Source: Rhodospirillaceae bacterium (lineage in GTDB: Bacteria > Pseudomonadota > Alphaproteobacteria > UBA8366). From it: DNA of 36,451 nt. The stretch lies in the NCBI GenBank assembly GCA_002716125.1, contig PAZH01000038.1, positions 1 to 36,451 on the forward strand. Direction: 5' to 3'. The first letter of the stretch is position 1, and the number at the start of each line of letters is the position of its first letter. The translations under genes and the position numbers were made by a program. Below the pieces are notes generated by a model. The model saw nothing but the letters and a program-made list of their open reading frames with translations. It was not told the DNA's origin and made no database searches. Shown here in pieces: positions 10,023-17,080 of the stretch.

Positions 10023-10265
10023 TTAAAGATCAAGTAGCGCACGAATTTTTTCCGGCGCCAGCGCTTCGCCCGCGTATAGTTCACCATCGACTTCAAGTAT
10101 GGGCGTCGAACGTATACCCGCATCGTCGATCTTGTCCTGCGCATCTTCATCCATCATCAGGTCACGGGTCGTGAACGGCACGCCTTGTGAATCCAAGTAG
10201 CGCTTCAACTGCTCGCAGGGCACGCAGAACGGCGTCGTGTAGACAATGACTTCTCGCTCGTTCAT
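10023..10265 (-). CDS. Glutaredoxin-like protein
   Basis: 80 residues, the usual length of a small glutaredoxin (NrdH/mycoredoxin style). The redox motif is CVPC near the N terminus (YTTPFCVPCEQLKRYL), the cis-Pro is in RSTPILEVDG, and the C-terminal GEALAPEKIRALL helix is in place. Its ATG overlaps the TAA of the upstream GrdB-like gene (TAATG), so the two are translationally coupled. This makes the glutaredoxin a natural electron donor or repair partner for the Sec/Cys pair of that protein. The TGA of the upstream gene has no counterpart here: both active cysteines are ordinary Cys codons. Confidence 0.88.
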   Translation of the reverse strand: MNEREVIVYTTPFCVPCEQLKRYLDSQGVPFTTRDLMMDEDAQDKIDDAGIRSTPILEVDGELYAGEALAPEKIRALLDL

Positions 10266-11149
10266 TAGATTTTTCCCTCTGCTTTCAGGCGGCGATATTC
10301 GTTATTGCGCGCTTCCCATTCCGCTTTGGCTTCTTCGTCTTGGAAAGGCTGCTCTTCCGTGAAGATGAGGCGTTTCCATTCGTCGCCCTTGCTCCAGCTG
10401 TAACCCGCTTCCCGCGTCGCCCGGGGGCCATCCGCTGTTTCCAAAAGGTCGAGCGCCATTTGGAATATCTGGCGCTGTTGCACGATATCGCCCGGCTCGC
10501 CGCACGGGCTGCCCAAGGGAAAGTCCACGAACACGAAACGCGCCACTCCGCAATGCTCGACGATGTCGCGCGCCGTGCCGACAACAATAGTCGGAATTCC
10601 GTTCGCTTCGAGGTATCGGCTGATCAGACTCACGGTCTGATGGCAGACCGGTCATATGGGAACGATAACGACCGCATCGACGCCGTCGGCGCGGCAATAC
10701 TCGAGCGCGGTCGGGCCTTCTTCTTCGAGCACCTTGCGCTTGCTGTAATTATTGTAGGCGCCGTAGACGCGTCCCGGCATCGACCCGAAACGGCCATCGG
10801 CCAGCGCCTCTCGCATGCGGTCGATCGGAAAGAACGCGTTGACGTCGTCAAGATTGGTCGCGTAGCGGTCGAAGTCGAGCGTTCGGCTATAGAGTTTCTG
10901 TGTTGGCGTATCGGCTGGGATCGAATAAACGCCGCGGAAATGTTCCTCAACGATCGGGTTCTCTTCCGTCTCCGGATCGAAATGCACGGCAACTTCGCTG
11001 GTCCCCAATAGCCCGACCCGGCATTCAGAGAGCGGTTTCTTCAGCGGCGTGAAGGGCACATCGTCGAAATGCGCCCACTCGTAGGATTTCTCGTATCCCT
11101 GGCTCAGATAGTAATCCCGCGTCCGGTCGATATAACGCACGTGCTCCAT
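10265..11149 (-). CDS. GrdB-like reductase subunit, predicted selenoprotein (Sec at in-frame TGA)
   Basis: One frame runs from ATG 11149 to TAA 10265 (294 residues) if the TGA at 10652-10654 is read as selenocysteine (residue 166). The first part includes CRVGLLGTSEVAVHFDPE and ADGVDAVVIVPI; after the TGA come PVCHQTVSLISRYLEANGIP, CGVARFVFVDFPLGSPCGEP and a charged tail. It matches the glycine/sarcosine/betaine/D-proline reductase selenoprotein B family. Homologues in aerobic bacteria that I recall have Cys where this gene has TGA, giving CxxC; here it would be UxxC. No Clostridium-type GrdA/GrdC partners are nearby, so glycine reductase activity should not be assumed. The start is one base after the stop of the flavin monooxygenase gene. 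The alternative, a nonsense mutation, is less likely because the frame is otherwise intact. Confidence 0.85.
10623..10641 (-). promoter_or_regulatory. Predicted bacterial SECIS hairpin
   Basis: Reading the minus strand after the TGA (10652-10654), a perfect 7-bp stem ATCAGAC / GTCTGAT (10641-10635 and 10629-10623) closes a 5-base loop CGTGA. The loop starts 17 bases after the TGA and has G as its second base. As I recall the published bacterial SECIS consensus, the loop should be about 16-37 bases from UGA, with a G in the first two loop positions, so this fits. It would bind SelB to deliver selenocysteyl-tRNA. A competing stem (GGTCTG / CAGACC, 10634-10649) lies too close to the TGA to fit the rule. 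Confidence 0.7.
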
Positions 11150-11150
11150 A

Positions 11151-12392
11151 CTAGTCGTCCCCCGCGGCAGCCCTTTCGGCCTCTTTAGCCGCCATCATCG
11201 CTTTCAACTGTTCCGGCGACATCCGGACAATGTCCTCATTCTGATGGCTGTAGAGGTCGTATGGCTCCGTATCCAATTCCTCGAGCACGATATCTTGCGC
11301 CAGGACTTTTTCTTTCCAAACCTGGTGGTCCGCTTCCGCGTCGTGGAATTCCGGCATGACTTCCTTGGCGAACATCTCAAGGCTTTCGCAGATGTCTTGA
11401 TGGCTCGTCTTGCCGGCCTGATTCAATAGGATCACCTGGTCGACATGCGCTTTCTGGAATTGCCAGAGTTTTTCGCGGATTGTCTCGGGTGAGCCGACAA
11501 GGGCGTTATCGACCGCTTGCTTTGCCTTATCGCTATGGCGCCAGTCCTGGTATTCCGCCCACAGGTCGCTCTGGCCCGGTGCATCGATACCCTTTCGACC
11601 GTAGCGCGAGAGCGCGAAGATAAAGAAAGTCCATCCGGCCGCTTTCTCGCGTGCCTCCTCATCCGTTTCCGCGCACATGAACCCGGAGACCATCGCAATG
11701 TTCGGATTGGACGGATAGTCCGCCAGTTTCACCGAATGGTGCAGCATGTTGTTGTAGTAACGGTGTACCCAGGCTTTCGCGGCTTCCGGCGAAATAAAGG
11801 TGAACCCGAGTGCCCCCATACCCCACTGCCCGGCTTGACCGATGGTCTGGATATTCGAGCACGCGACCCAAAGCGGCGGATGGGGCTTCTGATAAGGTTT
11901 GGGGATCACGTTACGCGCCGGGAAATCGAAAAACTCGCCGTGATACTCCCAATTTGTCGAAGTAAACATGGGGATGATGGCTTCGACCGCCTCGACCCAG
12001 CGCTCTCGCTTCGAGCGGACTTGCGTGCCGAATGGATGCAATTCCGCCGGCCCAGCGCCCTCACCCATTCCGAACTCGACCCGGCCGCCCGACAAGAGGT
12101 CCAACGTCGCTACCCGCTCCGCGACACGGTGCGGCTGATTCGTGGTCGTTTGAATGATGCCGTGACCGAGGCGGATATTCTTGGTCCGCTGGCTGGCCGC
12201 ACCGAGGAACACTTCAGGCGCGGAGGAATGCGAGTACTCCTCGAGGAAATGATGTTCCACCTCCCAGGCATAATCGTAACCCAATTGATCCGCGAGCTCG
12301 ATCTGCGCGAGAGAGTCCTGCATCAGCTGATACTCGCTGTGCTCTTCCCACGGCTTGGGCAGTTGATGCTCGTAGAATATGCCGAATTTCAT
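11151..12392 (-). CDS. Luciferase-like (LLM class) flavin-dependent monooxygenase
   Basis: 413 residues, longer than most family members because of a charged C-terminal extension (about residues 350-413). The bacterial luciferase TIM-barrel pattern is clear: MKFGIFYEHQLPKPW at the start, YDYAWEVEHHFLEEYSHSSA, NIRLGHGIIQTT, RVAERVATLDLLSGGRVEFG, then KPHPPLWVACSN and ALVGSPETIREKLWQF. Such enzymes use reduced FMN and O2 (or act as F420/flavin reductases) on many substrates; a reductase partner is not obvious here. It has an AGAGGA ribosome binding site. The next gene, the GrdB-like selenoprotein, begins one base past its stop (TAGTATG), so they are tightly coupled. Confidence 0.88.
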   Translation of the reverse strand: MKFGIFYEHQLPKPWEEHSEYQLMQDSLAQIELADQLGYDYAWEVEHHFLEEYSHSSAPEVFLGAASQRTKNIRLGHGIIQTTTNQPHRVAERVATLDLLSGGRVEFGMGEGAGPAELHPFGTQVRSKRERWVEAVEAIIPMFTSTNWEYHGEFFDFPARNVIPKPYQKPHPPLWVACSNIQTIGQAGQWGMGALGFTFISPEAAKAWVHRYYNNMLHHSVKLADYPSNPNIAMVSGFMCAETDEEAREKAAGWTFFIFALSRYGRKGIDAPGQSDLWAEYQDWRHSDKAKQAVDNALVGSPETIREKLWQFQKAHVDQVILLNQAGKTSHQDICESLEMFAKEVMPEFHDAEADHQVWKEKVLAQDIVLEELDTEPYDLYSHQNEDIVRMSPEQLKAMMAAKEAERAAAGDD

Positions 12393-12468
12393 CGCGTCGA
12401 TCCTCTAAGGCGAAAACTTATCCATACTATCAATCTAGCGAACACTTGCGAAAAAAGAATGCGCTAGA

Positions 12469-13083
12469 TCAACCGGCCAGATGCTCGCGCACGAACGGCA
12501 GATTCTCCGACCCCCAATAGAGCTGTCCGTCGACGATGAAGCTGGGCACGCCGAAGACGCCGCGTTCATGAGCGTCGTCCATAATATGCTCCAGCTCCGC
12601 CACGCCTTCGCCCGCCAGGAAGGCCTCGAACCCGCCCACGTCCGCGCCTGCTTCCGACAGCACCCCCGCGATCACGGTTGGATCTTCAATATCGAGTTCC
12701 CGCTTCCAGAATCTGTCGAAGACAATGTTGTGGTAATCCATGAAGACCTGCTTGCGCTGCGCGTAAAGCATGCCGACATGGGCGACGGTCGAATTGAAGA
12801 TGCGTCGCGTGCCCCGGATCACGAGACCCGCTCGTTCGGCCCGGCGACGGCAGTCCATGTAACTGTAGCGCACCCGTCGCCATTGATGGGCATTCCGCTC
12901 TTGGCTGATCACATTGCCCTCGTCGTCAACCTCGGCACTGCCGAGATAACTCGCAATATCGAGTGAATAGGGCCGCCAATCGATATCCGCCCGAAAGTCA
13001 TCGAAGAGGCCATAGGTCGCGTTCTTCGCCAGATAGGCATAGGGACTCTTATAGTCGGTATAGGCGATCACGGTTTTGGTCAT
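12469..13083 (-). CDS. DsbA-family / 2-hydroxychromene-2-carboxylate isomerase-like protein (copy 2)
   Basis: 204 residues from ATG 13083, which lies two bases after the stop of the homologous upstream gene; an open frame further upstream overlaps that gene and is unlikely. The thioredoxin fold starts VIAYTDYKSPYAYLAKN, in which the usual CxxC is replaced by a Ser-Pro-Tyr type motif, as in kappa-class GST and HCCA isomerase. WRPYSLDIASYLGSAE, VFDRFWKRELDIEDP and the cis-Pro loop GVFGVPSFIVDGQLYWGSENL are typical. In the family Ser and glutathione take part in isomerisation; a thiol-disulfide role is unlikely without the cysteines. It is the second gene of the five-gene operon. Confidence 0.87.
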   Translation of the reverse strand: MTKTVIAYTDYKSPYAYLAKNATYGLFDDFRADIDWRPYSLDIASYLGSAEVDDEGNVISQERNAHQWRRVRYSYMDCRRRAERAGLVIRGTRRIFNSTVAHVGMLYAQRKQVFMDYHNIVFDRFWKRELDIEDPTVIAGVLSEAGADVGGFEAFLAGEGVAELEHIMDDAHERGVFGVPSFIVDGQLYWGSENLPFVREHLAG

Positions 13084-13085
13084 TG

Positions 13086-13712
13086 TTAAGCCGCCAACCG
13101 CTTGCGAACGGAGGGGAGATGCTCGTTGCCCCAAAAGAGTTCGCCGTCGAGCACGAAACTCGGCACGCCGAAGATTCCAATCTCGTTGCCTTTCTCGATG
13201 ATCCGGTCGTGCTCTTTCACGCCTTCACCAGCGAGATACGTCTTGAACCCATCGCCGTCGCCACCCGCTTCGGCAACGGCCGCCGCGACGGCGTCCGCAT
13301 CATCGATATCGAGTTCGCGTTTCCAGAACCGGTCGAAGACCAAATCGTGATAAGGACGAAAGAACCCTTCCCGTTTCGCGAAGAGCATGCCGATATGCGC
13401 GGTCTTCGAGTTGTAGACCCGTGCCGGCCCCTTGATCATCAAGTCCTGGTCGGTGTCTTTCGCCAATCGCCGTGCGTCCATGTAGAGATAACGTGTGCGC
13501 CGCCATTGATGCTCGTTCCGCGTTCCGCCCGTTATCTTGCCGTCTGCGTCGACATCGACAGAACCGAGAAAATCCGGGATATGCAGTGAGTATGGACGCC
13601 ACTCGACCTCGAGTCCGAAGTCCTTCTCCAATTGATAAATCGGTGCCTTCGCCACAAAGGCGTATGGGCTCTTGTAATCGAAATAAACGATGAGGGACGA
13701 TGGCATGGTCAT
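13086..13712 (-). CDS. DsbA-family / 2-hydroxychromene-2-carboxylate isomerase-like protein (copy 1)
   Basis: 208 residues, clearly paralogous to the next gene. Shared features are LIVYFDYKSPYAFVAK at the N terminus (Ser-Pro-Tyr in place of CxxC), EWRPYSLHIPDFLGSVDVD, RTRYLYMDARRLAK, VFDRFWKRELDIDD and GIFGVPSFVLDGELFWGNEHL near the end. ATG at 13706 is an alternative start. It is the first gene of the operon running to the glutaredoxin. Two such paralogues side by side suggest a heterodimer or successive steps on related glutathione- or thiol-linked substrates, but this is inference. The upstream gap holds a palindromic repeat (13,734-13,808). Confidence 0.87.
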   Translation of the reverse strand: MTMPSSLIVYFDYKSPYAFVAKAPIYQLEKDFGLEVEWRPYSLHIPDFLGSVDVDADGKITGGTRNEHQWRRTRYLYMDARRLAKDTDQDLMIKGPARVYNSKTAHIGMLFAKREGFFRPYHDLVFDRFWKRELDIDDADAVAAAVAEAGGDGDGFKTYLAGEGVKEHDRIIEKGNEIGIFGVPSFVLDGELFWGNEHLPSVRKRLAA

Positions 13713-13733
13713 ACTCTATTCAATGCGTACAAA

Positions 13734-13808
13734 GGCCTCATCCTGAGCTTGTCGAAGGACGAGGCCGTGTCTCCGAATGTTCATGGTTCGACAGGCTCAC
13801 CATGAGGT
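13734..13808. repeat. REP/BIME palindromic repeat, copy 1
   Basis: Two inverted modules face each other. The left one is GGCCTC...GAGGCC (13,734-13,766) containing CCTGAGCTTGTCGAAGG. The right one contains GTTCGACAGGCTCACCATGAGG (13,787-13,808), in the opposite orientation. This is the common extragenic palindrome of many alphaproteobacterial genomes. It sits between two same-strand genes and could stabilise or attenuate the transcript. Confidence 0.75.
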
Positions 13809-13816
13809 CAAGGGGC

Positions 13817-14803
13817 CTATTCCGGCAGCATGCCGCCAATGCGTGCGCGCAGTCGGATCAATGCGAAAACCGTGTCGATGGTCGGGGTCGGCACGCCCAC
13901 CAATCGGCCCAATTCCCGCGCCGCACCGATGATTTGATTAACCTCCATCATGCGACCGCGTTCTAGGTCCTGAAGCATGGAGGACTTATGTGGCATGGCG
14001 TTCTTGCGGGAATTCTCGATCCGATAATCCGCGGTCTCGCTCGGCTCGGCGCCAAGAGCTCGGCCAACCGCCGTGACCTCCTCCATGATGAGGCGAAGTT
14101 GCGCTTCGACCTCCGGGTCGTTGATCATCTCGCCGACGGTCGCAAGCGTCAGCGCGCCCGTCGGATTAAAGGCCGAGTTGCCCATGATCTTGAGCCAAAG
14201 GTCCTTTCGCAGATCATCGCGAACCCGCGCCACGATACCGGTCTTATTCACCATTTCTGCGAAACGATTGCACCGGTCCGACAACGTTCCGTCCGGCTCC
14301 CCGATAAAGTAGCGTCCCGACCCGCCGGATTTCACCACGCCCGGCGCAATGACTTCGGCCGCGACATAGGTGATACAGCCGACGGCACGCTCTGGGCCGA
14401 TTCCATCCCATTGCGTGCCGTCCGGATCGACCGACATGACACGGTGGTTCTCGTAAGGCCCTGCCAATTTGTAAAAATACCACCATGGCACGCCATTCAT
14501 CGCGGTCGCGACCGTCGTCGCGGGTCCGAGCAACGGCTGCATCGCGTCGACCACGCCCGGTGCTTGATGCGATTTCAGCGAGACCACGACGTAATCCTGC
14601 GGCCCGAGCGTCGACGGATCGTCCGTCGCATTTGGGCGAACCGTAAATGGCTCTTGCCCATCTTGCTGCAGGGTAAGTCCATCCTTCTGAATGACTGCCA
14701 AATGTGCGCCCCGGGCGATAAGACTGACGTCGACCCCGTCGCGGGCCAACAACGCCCCCAAATGCCCGCCGATCGCACCGGCACCGTAGATCGCTATTTT
14801 CAT
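13817..14803 (-). CDS. Ketopantoate reductase (PanE/ApbA) family dehydrogenase
   Basis: 328 residues from ATG 14803, chosen because MKIAIYGAGAIGGHLG starts the Rossmann fold directly and AGGGCG lies just upstream; a longer frame to 14833 is less likely. NADPH-binding GxGxxG is at residues 7-12. The family pattern continues with VVSLKSHQAPGVVDAMQPLL, TAMNGVPWWYF, RDDLRKDLWLKIMGNSAFNPTGAL (catalytic Lys and Asn region) and the C-terminal PHKSSMLQDLERGRMMEVNQIIG (substrate-binding Ser/Glu). Family members reduce 2-dehydropantoate or act on other 2-keto or hydroxy acids. The WWYF insertion and genomic setting suggest a relative, not the biosynthetic PanE itself. Confidence 0.85.
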   Translation of the reverse strand: MKIAIYGAGAIGGHLGALLARDGVDVSLIARGAHLAVIQKDGLTLQQDGQEPFTVRPNATDDPSTLGPQDYVVVSLKSHQAPGVVDAMQPLLGPATTVATAMNGVPWWYFYKLAGPYENHRVMSVDPDGTQWDGIGPERAVGCITYVAAEVIAPGVVKSGGSGRYFIGEPDGTLSDRCNRFAEMVNKTGIVARVRDDLRKDLWLKIMGNSAFNPTGALTLATVGEMINDPEVEAQLRLIMEEVTAVGRALGAEPSETADYRIENSRKNAMPHKSSMLQDLERGRMMEVNQIIGAARELGRLVGVPTPTIDTVFALIRLRARIGGMLPE

Positions 14804-14948
14804 ATCGCCCTGACTTCGGAATGTTGATTCCACGCTGAGACAATTGGCGCTGACGATGGTTTAGGAAAGGCCTAATGCGGCCCGCCTTGTCCCCGCTCCG
14901 GGGCTGCGTGCATCGCGTCCTCGATGCATTCCTCAGACGAACGCCACA

Positions 14949-15020
14949 TCCTTCGACAAACTCAGCATGAGGCGTTTGGCGTAAGTTTCGGCCTCGCCCT
15001 GAGCCCGTCGAAGGGCGAGG
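14949..15020. repeat. REP/BIME palindromic repeat, copy 2
   Basis: Facing modules CCTTCGACAAACTCAGCATGAGG (about 14,950-14,972) and CCTCGCCCTGAGCCCGTCGAAGGGCGAGG (about 14,992-15,020) match the family seen at 13,734. The two modules are in opposite orientation, as in a bacterial interspersed mosaic element. Confidence 0.7.
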
Positions 15021-15192
15021 GCGAGCCTCGGTATACATTTTTTCCGGGGAACAACCCCATGTACCCAGGAATTGGGGTAATAGCATACCGCTAATCGGCT
15101 CTAAAGAGCGGCGCTGTAACGCTGGATTTTCGATTCACTTGTCAAAGAACCGCCGAGAAAGCGCGCTACACCCTATCATATATTAGACAAAT

Positions 15193-15300
15193 TGTCACTC
15201 CGCGTATCGACAGGCTCAGAGTGAGGCGCGCTGAATTCGCATTTCCGGATGCCGCATCCTGAGCCCTCACCCTGAGCTAGTCGAAGGGCGAAGGATCAGG
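15193..15300. repeat. REP/BIME palindromic repeat, copy 3
   Basis: The left module has GTCACTCCGCGTATCGACAGGCTCAGAGTGAG (core positions about 15,193-15,223). The right module (about 15,254-15,300) has CCTGAGCCCTCACCCTGAGC and TCGAAGGGCGAAGGATCAGG. It is more degenerate than the other copies and abuts the 3' end of the TauD-like gene, where it may act as a transcript end. Confidence 0.65.
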
Positions 15301-15307
15301 CCGTGTC

Positions 15308-16168
15308 TTAAACAGGCACGTCCCCCTGCACGGTCGTGCGGTGCATGCGCCGCGCGTATTGACGGTCGTAATCCGTCGCCTTGTGCATGGTGACGCGGTT
15401 GTCCCAGAAGACGACGTCGCCGGCGGACCAGCCATGGGCGTAGATGTGGCGGTCTTGGGTCGCGTGGGCGTTGAGCTCGTCGAGAAGCGCCTGACCCTCG
15501 GCCTCGTCCATGCCTTCAACGCGGACCGTGAACCCCTCGTTGATAAAGAGCGCCTTGCGGCCGTTCTCCGGATGGGTGCGGACGATCGGGTGGACGACTT
15601 CAGCGAGCTCCGCTTTCTGCTCGTCGGAGAGCTCGAACTTGTTGTCCTGGAATCCTTCATCGATCTGACGCGACGCCATGAAGCGCGGCAGATAACTGTG
15701 GACCGCCTTCAAACCTTCAATCCGTTCCTTCATCGCATCCGAAAGGTTGTCGTAGGCCGCCGCCATGTCGCAATAGAGCGTATCGCCGCCCTCTGGCGGA
15801 ACTTCCAGGCCATAGAGGATCGAGCCCATCGGCGGGCGCGCCTTGTAGGTGATGTCCGAGTGCCAGTAAGCCCCACCATTCGCGATAGGTTTGGTCCCCT
15901 TATCGCCCCGGTTGGAAAGCGCGATGATCTCCGGGAAACCTTCCAGGAGATATTGCTTCACCGTGTGGATTTCCGAAGGGCCGAACTTCTGGCTGAAGCG
16001 GACATGCTCCTCACTGGTCATTTTTTGACCATGAAAAACCAACATGCCGTGGTCCATAAGGGCGTCCCGGATCTCCTTTATCTCACCGGCGCCATGATCG
16101 TCGGCAAGGTTCACGCCTTGGACCTCGCCGACGAAGGTGTCGTTGATGCGTTTGACGGACAGAGTCAT
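15308..16168 (-). CDS. TauD/TfdA family Fe(II)/2-oxoglutarate dioxygenase
   Basis: 286 residues, normal for the family. The facial triad is His103, Asp105 (AYWHSDITY) and His262 (DNRVTMHKATDYD); Arg273/274 and Arg277 (ARRMHRTTVQGD) would bind 2-oxoglutarate. LVFHGQKMTSEEHVRFSQKFG near the N terminus is also typical. TauD releases sulfite from taurine; other members cleave aryloxyalkanoates, alkyl sulfates or other substrates. It is the last gene of the ABC importer operon, 22 bases after the second permease, as in tauABCD-like sulfonate operons. Sulfonate use is therefore the best guess, with the precise compound unknown. Confidence 0.9.
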   Translation of the reverse strand: MTLSVKRINDTFVGEVQGVNLADDHGAGEIKEIRDALMDHGMLVFHGQKMTSEEHVRFSQKFGPSEIHTVKQYLLEGFPEIIALSNRGDKGTKPIANGGAYWHSDITYKARPPMGSILYGLEVPPEGGDTLYCDMAAAYDNLSDAMKERIEGLKAVHSYLPRFMASRQIDEGFQDNKFELSDEQKAELAEVVHPIVRTHPENGRKALFINEGFTVRVEGMDEAEGQALLDELNAHATQDRHIYAHGWSAGDVVFWDNRVTMHKATDYDRQYARRMHRTTVQGDVPV

Positions 16169-16190
16169 AAACTTTGCTCCCGGGCAGCGC

Positions 16191-17069
16191 TTACCGTTGC
16201 ATGCCCCATTTCTGGATCGTGTTGATCTCGATATTGCGGAACAGCACGTTCTCGACCAAGAGGCCGATGACGATGACCATAAACAACGCCGCGAAGACGT
16301 ATGGCGTGTCCAGGTTGTCGCTGTTCACAAAGATCATCCAGCCGAGCCCCCCCTCACCCGATGCGCCGAAGACCAATTCGGCCCCGATGATCGTCCGCCA
16401 GGCAAAGGCCCAACCGATTTTGAGACCGGTGAGAATCGAGGTCAGGGCAGCAGGCACGAGAATCTTATAAATGTAAGGAATGCCCTTGAGACCGTAATTC
16501 CGCCCGACCATCCGCAAGGTCTCGCTGACGCTCATGAACCCGACATGAGTGCTGAGTGCGACCGCCCAGAGGACCGAGTGGATCGTCACGAAGATCAAGC
16601 TGACCATACCGAGATCGAACCAGATGATCGCCAACGGCAGCAGCGAGATCGCTGGCAGCGGCTGGAACATCGCCGTCATCGTGCTGAGAAAGTCGCTCCC
16701 GATCCGCGTCGAGACAGCGAAGATCAAGAACAGTGCCGCGAACGCGAGGCCCGCGGCATAGCCGATCAGGAGGGCGTAGATCGTGTTCCAGACCTTAATA
16801 AAGATCGAGCCATCGAGAACCGTGTCCCATAGAGCGACGATACTTGCCTGGAAGGACGGGAAAAGCAGCGGTTCCACCCCGCTGATCCAAGAGTAGGACT
16901 GCCAGGCCACGATGAGGGCCAGCAAGATCGAGAATTTCCGCACCGCGTTGATGTTCGAGAACTTCTCCCAGAGGGACAGCTCGCGTTCGACATCGACATT
17001 CTCGGCGGCACCTAGGTCTCCGGCCTCGAATTCGGGGCGGACGTAAAGGTCGAGGGCTTTTTCACTCAT
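16191..17069 (-). CDS. ABC importer permease (TauC/SsuC/NrtB-like), second
   Basis: 292 residues with about six membrane helices (SILLALIVAWQSYSW, VWNTIYALLIGYAAGLAFAA, LSTMTAMFQPLPAISLLPLAIIWF and others). The conserved cytoplasmic loop contacting the ATPase is LRMVGRNYGLKGIPYIYKIL followed by VPAALTSILTGLKIGWAFAWRTIIGAE. The N-terminal 40 residues (LYVRPEFEAGDLGAAENVDV) are shared with the upstream permease, so the two arose by duplication. Eleven bases separate it from the upstream permease. Together they probably form a heterodimeric channel. Confidence 0.9.
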   Translation of the reverse strand: MSEKALDLYVRPEFEAGDLGAAENVDVERELSLWEKFSNINAVRKFSILLALIVAWQSYSWISGVEPLLFPSFQASIVALWDTVLDGSIFIKVWNTIYALLIGYAAGLAFAALFLIFAVSTRIGSDFLSTMTAMFQPLPAISLLPLAIIWFDLGMVSLIFVTIHSVLWAVALSTHVGFMSVSETLRMVGRNYGLKGIPYIYKILVPAALTSILTGLKIGWAFAWRTIIGAELVFGASGEGGLGWMIFVNSDNLDTPYVFAALFMVIVIGLLVENVLFRNIEINTIQKWGMQR

Positions 17070-17080
17070 CGCTCACCCCC

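Larger units (their letters stand above)
14804..15307. other. Long intergenic region with repeats, no gene
   Basis: About 500 bases without a supported gene. It holds two of the palindromic repeat units listed separately (14,949-15,020 and 15,193-15,300). The sequence between them (about 15,085-15,190) is richer in A+T and includes TATCATATATTAGACAA, which may contain the promoter for the leftward gene at 14,803. No terminator with a clear T run is evident for the TauD gene-containing operon boundary. Confidence 0.5.

Noticed and set aside
10634..10649. GGTCTG / CAGACC hairpin after the TGA as the SECIS
   Set aside because: Its loop is only 8 bases from the TGA, too close for the spacing I recall for bacterial SECIS elements; the 10,623-10,641 stem fits better. 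The two stems are mutually exclusive.
10340..11011. Plus-strand open frame antisense to the selenoprotein gene
   Set aside because: Low-complexity composition without motifs, and the minus-strand protein is strongly supported.
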